NCBI GenBank assembly: GCA_038327195.1
Contig: JBBQKU010000021.1
Location: 1-64,000 of the forward strand
DNA: 64,000 nt
Direction of reading: 5' to 3'
DNA from: UBA4416 sp038327195
Lineage (GTDB): Bacteria > Bacteroidota > Bacteroidia > B-17B0 > Aurantibacillaceae
Shown: in pieces, positions 8,345-16,479 of the stretch
Position numbering within the stretch: position 1 is the stretch's first letter
Layout: every line of letters starts with the position of its first letter
Notes under the pieces: generated by a model
What the model saw: the letters and a program-made list of their open reading frames with translations, nothing else
The model's database searches: none
What the model was told of the DNA's origin: nothing
Made by a program: the position numbers and the translations under genes

Positions 8345-9571
8345 ATGTTAAACTTTTTTGCAATTATAATTACCATATCTGCTGTTTTTGGGTACATCAA
8401 TCATAAATGGTTAAAGTTACCTACAACAATTGGGGTGATGCTTATTAGTGTTGTTTTAGGAATTACTTTAAAAACAATTGAATCATTTAACCCAACTTAT
8501 ATATTGCCATTAAGAGATTTCTTAATTAGTATTGATTTTAGTGCCTTTGTGCTTGATTTTATTTTATGTTTCTTGTTGTTTGCTGGAGCATTACATGTGA
8601 AAATAAAGCAGTTAAAAGGTGCAAGAGCTACTGTATTTTCTTATGCAACATTGGGGATTTTAATTTCTACTTTAATTATTGGTCTAGCTGCACATATTCT
8701 TATTGGTTGGTTTGGGATTAACATTGATTTGATTTCCTGTTTTTTATTTGGCGCTCTAATCTCTCCTACAGACCCAATTGCTGTTATTGGTATTTTATCT
8801 AAATACAAAATACCTCAAAAATTGAAAACTGAAATTATCGGAGAATCCTTATTTAATGATGGTGTTGGTGTCGTCTTATTTGCTGTTATTTACTCAATTA
8901 TTTTGGGAGGTAAGGAAGCTATAACCTTTGGAAATATATTTGAAATATTTGCAGTAGAAGTATTTGGAGGTATTGGCATTGGATTATTATTTGGGTTTGT
9001 TGGTTATTTTTTAATGAAATCAATTGATCATTATCAAACCGAAATATTAATTACATTGGCTGTTGTTACTGGTGGTTATACTATAGCTGCGCATTTCCAT
9101 GCTTCGGGACCTTTAGCTATGGTTGTGGCTGGTTTGATTATTGGAAATAAAGGAAAAGAATTTGCCATGTCAGACACTACAGCTGAGTATGTAGATAAAT
9201 TTTGGGAATTAATAGACGAAATTTGCAATACTATTTTGTTCGTTTTAATGGGATTAGAGGTTTTCTTAGTGCCATTTGATACAAACTATATCTTAATAGG
9301 CACTATTCTTATTATTGTTTCATTAGTTGGCAGATATATTTCCTTACTTCCCGCATTCTTTTTATTTAACAGAAATGAAACTAGAAAGAGTTTGAATTTA
9401 GCAGTTTTAACGTGGGGCGGATTAAGAGGTGGTATTTCAATTGCTTTAGCATTATCGTTAACTAACAAAATTGAAGGTAGTGGTTTATTTATTGTAAGTA
9501 CGTATTGCATTGTTCTTTTCTCAATAATTGTTCAGGGATTGAGTATAAAAAAATTATTAGCGAAATATTAG
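8345..9571 (+). CDS. CPA1-family Na+/H+ antiporter (NhaP type)
   Basis: Inner-membrane sodium/proton exchanger, 408 residues from the chosen start, with about 12 hydrophobic helices. I start at MLNFFAIIITISAVFGY because it opens directly with the first membrane helix. An upstream in-frame ATG at 8225 would translate a terminator-like hairpin and give a non-family N-terminus. Diagnostic CPA1 motifs are present: the SPTDPIAVIGIL segment (ion-binding Asp pair of the TDP motif), GESLFNDGVGVVLF (the ND of helix 6), and TWGGLRGGISIALALSL near the C-terminus. There is no large cytoplasmic regulatory tail. It is likely used for pH or sodium homeostasis. A small unrecognised gene follows 18 nt downstream. 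Confidence 0.92.
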   Translation: MLNFFAIIITISAVFGYINHKWLKLPTTIGVMLISVVLGITLKTIESFNPTYILPLRDFLISIDFSAFVLDFILCFLLFAGALHVKIKQLKGARATVFSYATLGILISTLIIGLAAHILIGWFGINIDLISCFLFGALISPTDPIAVIGILSKYKIPQKLKTEIIGESLFNDGVGVVLFAVIYSIILGGKEAITFGNIFEIFAVEVFGGIGIGLLFGFVGYFLMKSIDHYQTEILITLAVVTGGYTIAAHFHASGPLAMVVAGLIIGNKGKEFAMSDTTAEYVDKFWELIDEICNTILFVLMGLEVFLVPFDTNYILIGTILIIVSLVGRYISLLPAFFLFNRNETRKSLNLAVLTWGGLRGGISIALALSLTNKIEGSGLFIVSTYCIVLFSIIVQGLSIKKLLAKY

Positions 9572-9589
9572 AAATCAGACTAATTTAAA

Positions 9590-9820
9590 ATGAAATTATT
9601 GAGTATTGATTTATTAAAAGAATATGGGTTTATTGAAAATATAACGAAATCTAGTTTTTCAATAAAAATTATGACAAAAAATAAAGTTGATATATTTATT
9701 AATTACGATAATACGTTTCACTATTCTAATATGGGTGTTAATTATCCATTAAAAGATATTACATCCTTAAAAAAAGTATATAAAGTAGCAAGAAATGAAG
9801 AACTGAAACCAATAAAATAA
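9590..9820 (+). CDS. Small protein of unknown function
   Basis: Not recognised. It has 76 residues, no signal peptide and no membrane segment. The composition is Lys/Asn/Ile rich (pI basic), with a beta-strand pattern such as FSIKIMTKNKVDIFINYDN and a conserved-looking VNYPLKDITSLKKVYKVAR stretch. Proteins of this size and pattern occur as stand-alone hypothetical genes in Bacteroidota. It follows the antiporter by 18 nt on the same strand and may be its co-transcribed last gene. A start at ATG preceded by an A-rich stretch is plausible. It marks the last gene before the recombinase-bearing region. Confidence 0.55.
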   Translation: MKLLSIDLLKEYGFIENITKSSFSIKIMTKNKVDIFINYDNTFHYSNMGVNYPLKDITSLKKVYKVARNEELKPIK

Positions 9821-10258
9821 TTTTTCTGATAACTATCACCTTATTTTTAGTGTGTTTCAGCAGAATATTTAGTTTTATTCATCCTAATTTCAATTTTTGC
9901 CAATTAGTTTCCAATTACTCCCCAATCATTACTCATTGGAAAAATAATGTTGCCATTAGTTCGCCAATTAAAGACACATTCTAATCCAATCATTACAATT
10001 TTGTTTTCAATTTAACGGCATTACTAAAAAAATGTTTTCAATCTGTATTGCATAGCAAAACTAATTCGCTCAATCTAATTAAGGATATGTTTTAATTGAA
10101 ACAGAACTATACAAAGTTTGCCGTTAATCATAAACGTAATAAAAAAACACGCATCGAATAACAATTCAATTTGCGGTCAAGCACTTTTTTAGTTGATACA
10201 ACTTTGTGTAATTAACAAAGCGGTCTAAATTACTTCCTCAATTACAAAAATCGTAATA

Positions 10259-10273
10259 TATTGATAATCAATA
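10259..10273. promoter_or_regulatory. Palindrome upstream of the recombinase operon promoter
   Basis: TATTGAT-A-ATCAATA is a perfect 7+1+7 palindrome lying 20 bp upstream of the -7 box, where a repressor or activator would act. A second inverted repeat (CTTTGT-N7-ACAAAG) lies at 10202-10220. Either could be an operator or an accessory site for the recombinase; this is inference from symmetry and position. Confidence 0.4.
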
Positions 10274-10292
10274 ATATATGATTTTTATTTTG

Positions 10293-10300
10293 TACATTTG
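10293..10300 (+). promoter_or_regulatory. -7 promoter element of the recombinase operon
   Basis: TACATTTG matches TAnnTTTG exactly and lies 31 nt before the ATG of the small gene that leads into the recombinase. No good TTTG is found 18-21 nt upstream, so activity may depend on an activator. Confidence 0.5.
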
Positions 10301-10330
10301 TAATGTAAGACCCAATTAAAAAAAGGGCAA

Positions 10331-10594
10331 ATGAAAGTTGAAAAATTAGAGTACAAACAAAAAATTAGCATTCAGGAATGCAAAAAAATACTGAATAAGC
10401 AAGGAGAGAATTTCTCGGATGAAGAAGTAAAGTCAATTAGGGATTTTCTTTACACACTTATAGAGATTGATTATTTCCATTTTGAAAAGTATGTGAAAGC
10501 AAAAGCAGAACAACTATTAGTAAATGAAGCAGAAGGGAAGATAATTCAATTAAACGAATTAAATGAATCAACTGAACTACAACAAACAGGATAA
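10331..10594 (+). CDS. Small protein preceding the serine recombinase
   Basis: Not assigned to a named family. It has 87 residues, is acidic and helical. The core ISIQECKKILNKQGENFSDEEV, then KSIRDFLYTLIEIDYFHFEKY, resembles small helical proteins often encoded just ahead of large serine recombinases in Bacteroidota elements. Its stop is 23 nt before the recombinase start, with no terminator between, so the two form an operon. A recombination directionality factor or a DNA-binding partner is one possibility. There is no recognisable helix-turn-helix, however, and the low basic charge argues against strong DNA binding. Function unknown. Confidence 0.6.
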   Translation: MKVEKLEYKQKISIQECKKILNKQGENFSDEEVKSIRDFLYTLIEIDYFHFEKYVKAKAEQLLVNEAEGKIIQLNELNESTELQQTG

Positions 10595-10617
10595 TAATAA
10601 CTAACTAAAAATACATT

Positions 10618-12231
10618 ATGAAACGCAAAGCAATTATTTACATTCGAGTATCTACTGATGAACAAGCTGATAAAGGGTACAGCTTAAAACATCAATTAGA
10701 ACGTTTAGAGAAATTTTGTGAATTACAAAACATTGAAGTAGCAGCGGTATTTAATGAAGATTATTCAGCTAAAACATTTAACCGACCAGAGTTTATAAAA
10801 CTCTTAGCAATGTTAAAGAAAAACAAAAACGTAGCGGATATGCTTTTATTTACAAAGTGGGATAGGTTTTCGAGAAATGCTGGAGATGCTTACGGAATGA
10901 TTAATACATTAAATAAATTAGGAGTTGAGCCACAAGCAATGGAACAACCATTGGATTTAACTGTACCTGAAAATAAAATTATGTTGGCAGTTTATTTAGC
11001 TGCACCAGAAGTTGAAAACGACCGTAGAGCGTTAAACGTATTAGTTGGTATGCGCAGAGCAAGAAAAGAAGGTCGTTGGATGGCAACTGCACCTAAAGGG
11101 TATAAAAATACAGTTGACGAGAATACAAAAAAAATTATAGCTCCGAGTAGCGATGCCACCAATATTGTTTGGATTTTTGAAGAACTGGCAAAAGGTGTTT
11201 ATAATGTTGCTCAACTTTGGGAATTATCAAAAGAGAAAAATTTTAAATGCAGTAAAAACAATTTTTGGAATATCATACGTAACCCTGTTTATTGCGGAAA
11301 AATTACAATACCTGCGTATAAGGAAGAAGACGTTATGATTGTTCAAGGAACACATGAACCTCTTATAACTGAGGATTTGTTTTATAATGTACAGGATATA
11401 CTTGATGGGAGAAAACGAAATATTCCTACTAAAAACACTCGTAAAGATGAACTACCATTAAGAGGTTATCTTATTTGCCGAAAATGCGGCAAGCTATTAA
11501 CAGGCAGTGCATCAAAAGGTAACGGTGGAAGGTATTATTATTACCATTGTCAAAAAGGATGTAATGAGCGATTTAAAGCTATGGAAGCAAACCAATTATT
11601 TTTGATGGAGCTTAAAAAGTTTGAATTTAAGCCAACTGTGATTGATTTATACTATAAAATGTTACATGATACGTTTAAAGAAAATGGGTCGGATAAAAGT
11701 CAAGCCATAAAACATATCAAAGTTGAGATTGATAAAAATAGGGAGCGAATTAATAATGCACAACAAATGATGCTAGATGGGCAATTAGATGCTGCGGATT
11801 ATAGGGACGTAAAAAAGAGATATGAGCCTGAGATTGATAAATTAGTTCGTAAGACAATGGAAATTTCCGCAATGGATTCTAACTACAAAAAGTATATGGA
11901 TGAAGGCTTCGGATTAATGAGACAATTTGCTACTGAGTACAATAGAGCGGATTTACAGACGAAACAACAAATAATTGGTTCGGTTTTCCCAGAAAAATTG
12001 ATTTATGAAAATAAACAGTATCGAACCGAAAATATGATGAGTGTAGTAATGAAGATTTGCTGTAAAATCAATGCTTTTGGAGCAAAAAAAAGTGGGACTG
12101 AGGATAAATTAATATCTCAGTCCCACGAGGTGACCCCGATTGGATTCGAACCAATGGCCCACAGCTTAGAAGGCTGTTGCTCTATCCAGCTGAGCTACGG
12201 GGCCAATATTTTAAGCGAACTTAAAAATTAG
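10618..12231 (+). CDS. Large serine recombinase reading through a tRNA gene
   Basis: Site-specific recombinase of the resolvase/invertase superfamily. An N-terminal catalytic domain (about 1-150) has nucleophile Ser12 in IYIRVSTDEQ and the motif TKWDRFSRN. Then come the Recombinase domain (about 155-265, GYKNTVDE through RNPVYCGKI) and a zinc ribbon with Cys pairs at about 287-290 and 310-315. A coiled coil follows (about 350-430). The last part is odd: residues from about 492 on are encoded by the terminator and by the antisense strand of the tRNA-Arg gene (EVTPIGFEPMAHS...). This makes the natural C-terminus uncertain. Recombinase frames ending across a tRNA are typical where an element has integrated into the tRNA 3' end. 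No other element genes are seen, so this may be a very small or decayed element. Confidence 0.88.
   Translation: MKRKAIIYIRVSTDEQADKGYSLKHQLERLEKFCELQNIEVAAVFNEDYSAKTFNRPEFIKLLAMLKKNKNVADMLLFTKWDRFSRNAGDAYGMINTLNKLGVEPQAMEQPLDLTVPENKIMLAVYLAAPEVENDRRALNVLVGMRRARKEGRWMATAPKGYKNTVDENTKKIIAPSSDATNIVWIFEELAKGVYNVAQLWELSKEKNFKCSKNNFWNIIRNPVYCGKITIPAYKEEDVMIVQGTHEPLITEDLFYNVQDILDGRKRNIPTKNTRKDELPLRGYLICRKCGKLLTGSASKGNGGRYYYYHCQKGCNERFKAMEANQLFLMELKKFEFKPTVIDLYYKMLHDTFKENGSDKSQAIKHIKVEIDKNRERINNAQQMMLDGQLDAADYRDVKKRYEPEIDKLVRKTMEISAMDSNYKKYMDEGFGLMRQFATEYNRADLQTKQQIIGSVFPEKLIYENKQYRTENMMSVVMKICCKINAFGAKKSGTEDKLISQSHEVTPIGFEPMAHSLEGCCSIQLSYGANILSELKN
12084..12126 (-). terminator. Intrinsic terminator of tRNA-Arg
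   Basis: GTGGGACTGAG (12092-12102) and CTCAGTCCCAC (12116-12126) form a perfect 11-bp stem with a 13-nt loop. On the minus strand the stem is followed by eight T (complement of 12084-12091). It lies 4 nt after the tRNA 3' end and is inside the 3' part of the recombinase frame. Confidence 0.88.
12131..12204 (-). tRNA. tRNA-Arg (anticodon UCU)
   Basis: A complete cloverleaf is readable on the minus strand. The 7-bp acceptor is GGCCCCG with CGGGGTC (one G-T pair), and there is a D arm. The anticodon stem ACAGC/GCTGT encloses the loop CTTCTAA (anticodon TCT, decoding AGA). The T arm is ATTGG-TTCGAAT-CCAAT, and the discriminator is A. CCA is not encoded. An intrinsic terminator follows. The intact gene next to a recombinase frame suggests that integration restored the tRNA 3' end. 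AGA is a common codon in such AT-rich genomes, so the gene is likely essential. Confidence 0.95.
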
Positions 12232-12317
12232 AGTGCGAATTTACTACTTTTTTTAATAATTCATGGCTTTATTCAACATTAAATTAATGATTACAACTAA
12301 TAGAGGCAATATTTTGG

Positions 12318-12325
12318 TACTTTTG
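12318..12325 (+). promoter_or_regulatory. -7 promoter element of the GT2 gene
   Basis: TACTTTTG matches TAnnTTTG and lies 14 nt before the GTG start codon of the glycosyltransferase, giving a leader of about 10 nt. No TTTG is found at the expected upstream distance. Confidence 0.5.
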
Positions 12326-12339
12326 GCGCTTTATAGAGC

Positions 12340-14286
12340 GTGATTAAACTATCTGTCATAATTGTAAATTATAATGTCAAGCATTTTATTGAACAATGCT
12401 TATTTTCAGTATATAAAGCTGCGAATGGGATTGATTTAGAAGTATTTGTGGTAGATAACAATTCGGTAGATGGTTCTTCTACCTTAATTAAAGATAAGTT
12501 CCCACAGGTAACATTAATTGAAAATACAGTAAATACAGGGTTTTCGGTGGCAAATAATCAAGCGATTAAACTTGCAAAAGGACAATATGTATTACTTTTA
12601 AACCCAGATACCGTTGTACAAGAAGATACATTTTCCAAAATTATTGAATTCATGGATGCCACTCCTGATGCAGGAGGATTGGGCGTAAAAATGCTTGATG
12701 GCCAAGGAAATTTTGCTCCAGAATCAAAAAGAGGGCTTCCAACGCCCGAGGTTGCATTTTACAAAATGTTTGGTTTTGCTAAATTTTTCCCAAGGTCAAA
12801 GAAATTTGGGAAATATCATTTGTCATATTTACCTGAAAACGAAATTAACTCTGTAGACGTATTAAGTGGAGCATTTATGCTTATTCGAAAATCCGTTTTA
12901 GATACAATTGGAAGTTTGGATGAAACTTTTTTTATGTATGGTGAAGATATTGATTTATCATATCGCATAACAAAATCAGGATTTAAAAATTATTATTTTC
13001 CTAAAACACAAATAATTCATTATAAAGGAGAAAGTACAAAACGAAGTAGCTTAAATTATGTAGTGATATTTTATAAAGCTATGGCCATTTTTTCCAAAAA
13101 ACATTTTAGTGGATCTAATGCGTTTTGGTTTAATTTTCTTATTCATTTCGCTATTATATTAAAAGCGGGATTAGCTTTAATTACAAGATTTTTCAAGACA
13201 TTTACAATTCCAATGATTGATTTTTGTTTAATTGTTTTTGGATTATTTATCATTAAAGACATATATCAACAAAATTCAAACTTAGAAAATGATGTTTATT
13301 CTCAAAAACTATTAAGTGTTGCTTTTCCACTTTATTCAATTATTTGGATAGTTACAGTTTACTTTAATGGAGGATATGACAAGCCTGTAAAACTTTTAAA
13401 AATACTTAGGGGGATAATATTAGGAACAGTTTTTATTTTAATTGTGTATTCCTTATTGCCTGAAAGCATGCGTTTTTCGAGAGCAATCATCTTATTTGGA
13501 ACTCTAGATGCATCAATTTGTATAATTGGATTGCGAATAATACTACATCTATTAAACGTAAAATCATATAGTTTAAAAGCATTAAAAACTAAAAGAATAG
13601 CTATAATTGGCGAAGAACAAGAGTTTAAAAGAGTAAATGAATTAATTAAACAAACACAAGTAAATTCATCATTTATTGGGTTTGTAAGTGCTGAACAAAA
13701 CGGTGTACATAATCCATTTTATATTGGACAACTGAATCAAATTGATGAAATAATAAAAGTACACCAAATCAATGAAATTATTTTTTGTGCGAAAGATTTA
13801 AGTTCTCAATTTATCATTAACAATATGCTTACCCTAGTTTCGAGTGGTGTTGATTTTAAAATTGCGCCTCCCGAAAGCTTATCAATTATTGGAAGCAACA
13901 ACATTGACACTGCTGGTGATTTATATATGATAGATGTAAATAGTATTTCTAAACCGTCTAATAAACGCAATAAACGCCTTTTAGATATTGGTTTAACTAT
14001 AGTAATTATTGTATTGAGTCCGGTTTTATTTTTTATACAAGAAGAGAAAAAAAAATATTTTTTAAATTGTTTTAATGTTTTATTTGGCTTCTATTCATGG
14101 GTTGGTTATGGTAATACTGTGGATAAAACACTGCCAGAAATAAAACGTTCCGTATTATCACCCTCAATGTTGCATGCCAATCAAGCTGATAAAGCAAAAA
14201 TTTTTAATTTAAGGTACGCAAAGGATTATAAAATTGAAAAAGACATTATCATCATTTGGAAATGTATAAAAAAGTTGGGGATTTAA
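12340..14286 (+). CDS. GT2 glycosyltransferase fused to a degenerate sugar-1-phosphate transferase region
   Basis: Polymer biosynthesis enzyme of 648 residues, GTG start supported by the immediate GT2 opening LSVIIVNYNV. Residues 1-250 are a rhamnosyltransferase-like GT2 (VVDNNSVDGS, LLNPDT as the DXD-type site, FFMYGEDIDLSYR). Four or so membrane helices follow (about 265-400), then a CoA_binding_3-like fold (about 415-520, RIAIIGEEQEF, IGFVSAEQ). The end resembles a WcaJ/WbaP-type transferase. It starts with NKRLLDIGLTIVIIVLSPVLFF and ends with FYSWVGYG and LRYAKDYKIEKDIIIIWKCI, but the roughly 80-residue catalytic middle (KFRSM and DELPQ blocks) is missing. Only the GT2 half should be active. 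Its stop overlaps the convergent glycosyltransferase gene by 4 nt. Confidence 0.85.
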   Translation: MIKLSVIIVNYNVKHFIEQCLFSVYKAANGIDLEVFVVDNNSVDGSSTLIKDKFPQVTLIENTVNTGFSVANNQAIKLAKGQYVLLLNPDTVVQEDTFSKIIEFMDATPDAGGLGVKMLDGQGNFAPESKRGLPTPEVAFYKMFGFAKFFPRSKKFGKYHLSYLPENEINSVDVLSGAFMLIRKSVLDTIGSLDETFFMYGEDIDLSYRITKSGFKNYYFPKTQIIHYKGESTKRSSLNYVVIFYKAMAIFSKKHFSGSNAFWFNFLIHFAIILKAGLALITRFFKTFTIPMIDFCLIVFGLFIIKDIYQQNSNLENDVYSQKLLSVAFPLYSIIWIVTVYFNGGYDKPVKLLKILRGIILGTVFILIVYSLLPESMRFSRAIILFGTLDASICIIGLRIILHLLNVKSYSLKALKTKRIAIIGEEQEFKRVNELIKQTQVNSSFIGFVSAEQNGVHNPFYIGQLNQIDEIIKVHQINEIIFCAKDLSSQFIINNMLTLVSSGVDFKIAPPESLSIIGSNNIDTAGDLYMIDVNSISKPSNKRNKRLLDIGLTIVIIVLSPVLFFIQEEKKKYFLNCFNVLFGFYSWVGYGNTVDKTLPEIKRSVLSPSMLHANQADKAKIFNLRYAKDYKIEKDIIIIWKCIKKLGI

Positions 14287-15407
14287 TTTTCAAGCAAATT
14301 AATTAAAAACTCAGTTTTTTTAGCATTATTCATTTCAGCCAATACCAAATTTCTTTTTTCAATAAATCCCTTATCAATAGGCTTTTGGATTAATAAATTT
14401 AATTTATTAATAAATTCAGTAGAAGTATGACATATTTCGCAAGCCTCCTCTAAATCAGTTCCAACAAGCATTTTCGCATTAGCGATGACGTGTCTGCCAG
14501 AATATAATACATTTAAAAACTTCAATTTTAAACCTGTTTCCTGTGATGTGTAAAGACAATGAATTTGAGCATTTGAAACTAAATCATTCATTTCATCCGT
14601 TGAACAATTTTGTTTTAAAGTTATGTGTTTGTATTGACTAATTAAATTTGTCAAGAAAGATGGGGGATTTAATCCTGCAATCACAACTTGAAAAGTCACT
14701 TTACTAAACACATTTTCAATTAACCAAATTGCTGCATTATAATTTTCAGAAATGGATAAATTTCCGTGATATAAAATATAATTACCTACTCCCTCTTTTA
14801 TAGTAATTGAATCAAATTGATGAAAGCTAGGTAAATAATAACTTGGTGTATGTTTGTATGTGTTTTTAAAATAATTTAAATCCATTTTTGAAACAGATAA
14901 TATTGCAGATGAATTCGTAATATTATTTTCAAATTTCTTTAGTTTAATTGCCTCAATATGAAAGTAAATTTTTTTCAATAAAGATTTTTCGGATTTAGCC
15001 AATTCAATAAAATAATCATGTTCAATGTTACTATGCCTATAAAGCTTAACGCGTTGTTTCAAATCAGTATCTGATAATAAATAACACGTATGCAAAACTT
15101 CAAATAAAATAGGATAAGAGTCTTTCAGTAAATTAATTTTAAGTTCGTTACTAATCCGAGACTTAACATTAAACGGTAAAGCTGAAAAATGATTTAGAAA
15201 ACTCATATTACGTTTATAGTAATATACCTTTGAACATAAATTTTCTAATTCTCTGGATGGCTTTCTTTCTCCATATTCAAAACAATGTAAAATAACATTA
15301 ATTCCAGAATTATGAAGGCATCTAATTTTATGAAACACATCTATTGCACCACCATAATTAGCTGGAAAAGGAATATCGAAAGAAACTATGTGTAAGTATT
15401 TATCCAC
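14283..15407 (-). CDS. Glycosyltransferase, GT1/GT4-like fold
   Basis: Probable surface-polysaccharide glycosyltransferase, 374 residues, two Rossmann-like halves. The N-terminal half begins LHIVSFDIPFPANYGGAIDVFHK, the typical glycine-rich start of GT-B enzymes. The C-terminal half has NYILYHGNLSISENYNAAIWLI, then VVIAGLNPPSFL and a donor-site region CLYTSQETGLKLKFLNVLYSGRHVIA that replaces the usual E(x7)E motif. The start is GTG; a -7 promoter box ends 4 nt before it, consistent with a leaderless transcript. It converges on the GT2 gene, the two stop codons overlapping in the sequence TTAA. The acceptor and donor sugars cannot be told from sequence. Confidence 0.8.
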   Translation of the reverse strand: MDKYLHIVSFDIPFPANYGGAIDVFHKIRCLHNSGINVILHCFEYGERKPSRELENLCSKVYYYKRNMSFLNHFSALPFNVKSRISNELKINLLKDSYPILFEVLHTCYLLSDTDLKQRVKLYRHSNIEHDYFIELAKSEKSLLKKIYFHIEAIKLKKFENNITNSSAILSVSKMDLNYFKNTYKHTPSYYLPSFHQFDSITIKEGVGNYILYHGNLSISENYNAAIWLIENVFSKVTFQVVIAGLNPPSFLTNLISQYKHITLKQNCSTDEMNDLVSNAQIHCLYTSQETGLKLKFLNVLYSGRHVIANAKMLVGTDLEEACEICHTSTEFINKLNLLIQKPIDKGFIEKRNLVLAEMNNAKKTEFLINLLEN

Positions 15408-15411
15408 TACT

Positions 15412-15419
15412 CAAATATA
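15412..15419 (-). promoter_or_regulatory. -7 promoter element of the GT-B gene
   Basis: TATATTTG on the minus strand matches TAnnTTTG and ends 4 nt before the GTG start codon. A -33 TTTG at the usual spacing is not evident. It separates this gene from the B12 operon upstream. Confidence 0.5.
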
Positions 15420-15445
15420 GTAAAATGAATTAAAAGAGATTTTAA

Positions 15446-16477
15446 TTATTCAAAAACAAAGCCATTTGAAATTATGCCGGCATTGAAACTTTTGATTAAC
15501 GAGCCATTAGTATTGTATATTTCGATTTTTGATTTTTGAACATAGTCAATTGCATCAGAAACATAAATAGTATAATCTTTAGGATTAAATCCCAAACCAT
15601 AATACAATTTTGAACCTTGAGAAACAATGGGACTGATAGGCAATGTCAAATTACTAATTGGAAACATACAAACTCCTTTATTTAAATAATAAAGCGTATC
15701 ACGGGTATTGTTATAACATAATCTCCAAGGACTATCTATTGTACTAAAGTTAAGTGTTTGTTCGATAGTTAAAGAAATTGGATTAATTCTAACTAATTTT
15801 GGAGTTTGACTACTTACAGCTGAACCTTTAGTTAATATCCAAACTTTAGCATTTTTATCGATTACAATTCCAGATGCTTCTTTACCAATAAATAAACTAT
15901 CCGTTATTATGTCAGTTACAGTATTTAAAACATAACAGTAATCTGAATTTCCATTAATAACAAATGCCTTATTGTATATCAATGCCATTTCTTCAGTTCC
16001 TTTCATGCAGTTAATTGAGCCCGTTATTGTATTTGAATTCATATCAACAACATGAATTGAATTGGCGTACAAATCACTTACATAAGCTTTATTATAGGTA
16101 ATTGGCAAGAAGTATCTTGGCGAATTAAATCCACTAATAGTTGCAGTTTTCGTAAAACCGATTGCGTTAACCACTACAATTTTATTTGAGTTATTGATAA
16201 CTATATAATATTTGTTGTTGTACTTAGTAATACTTTGACAAACGTCTCCCAGGGTTAATCCTCCATTTTGTTGTTTGAAATAATCGGTTACAATTCCGTT
16301 TGATATAGGATCATATAAAGAAACACTTGTATTTCCCCAACCATAATTCCCTTCGTTAATAATGAGTACAGATTTATCGGAATTAATTGCAACTCCAGAA
16401 CTTACTGACTCTTGTGGCTTATCTTTTACACAAGAACAAATAAATAAAATCGTAAATATTACTATAAAAAAACGCAT
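15446..16477 (-). CDS. Beta-propeller surface lipoprotein, BtuG-like (B12 operon)
   Basis: Predicted cell-surface lipoprotein of 343 residues with lipobox ending at Cys16 (FICSC). The rest is a YncE/DUF5074-type beta-propeller. Repeated blades of about 40 residues are visible, for example VLIINEGNYGWGNTSVSLYDP, KIVVVNAIGFTKTATISGF, NSIHVVDMNSNTITGSI and KLVRINPISLTIEQTLNF. In gut Bacteroides the BtuG lipoproteins of this fold bind cobalamin tightly and cap BtuB; assignment here rests on fold plus position. It is third in the cobalamin-riboswitch operon, starting 2 nt after the DUF4465 gene ends. Surface export would need a lipoprotein export signal after Cys (VKDKPQES). High confidence for propeller lipoprotein, moderate for B12 binding. 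Confidence 0.78.
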   Translation of the reverse strand: MRFFIVIFTILFICSCVKDKPQESVSSGVAINSDKSVLIINEGNYGWGNTSVSLYDPISNGIVTDYFKQQNGGLTLGDVCQSITKYNNKYYIVINNSNKIVVVNAIGFTKTATISGFNSPRYFLPITYNKAYVSDLYANSIHVVDMNSNTITGSINCMKGTEEMALIYNKAFVINGNSDYCYVLNTVTDIITDSLFIGKEASGIVIDKNAKVWILTKGSAVSSQTPKLVRINPISLTIEQTLNFSTIDSPWRLCYNNTRDTLYYLNKGVCMFPISNLTLPISPIVSQGSKLYYGLGFNPKDYTIYVSDAIDYVQKSKIEIYNTNGSLIKSFNAGIISNGFVFE

Positions 16478-16479
16478 GA

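Larger units (their letters stand above)
9821..10330. other. 510-bp gene-free stretch before the recombinase module
   Basis: No credible coding region is seen on either strand. It holds several CCAATTA-type short repeats (about 9898-9990), a 9-bp inverted repeat TTAACGGCA/TGCCGTTAA (10012-10020 and 10119-10127), a hairpin-like CTTTGT/ACAAAG (10202-10220), a compact palindrome (10259-10273) and the promoter of the recombinase operon. The left end of an integrated element may lie here, but I find no copy of the tRNA-Arg 3' end that would mark it. Confidence 0.5.

Noticed and set aside
10012..10127. TTAACGGCA/TGCCGTTAA as terminal inverted repeats of an insertion sequence
   Set aside because: Only 9 bp, about 100 bp apart, with no transposase between. 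They are reported only as part of the gene-free stretch.
12131..12231. The C-terminal tail of the recombinase as a functional domain
   Set aside because: It is the antisense translation of a complete tRNA gene, so its sequence is set by the tRNA and not by protein selection.
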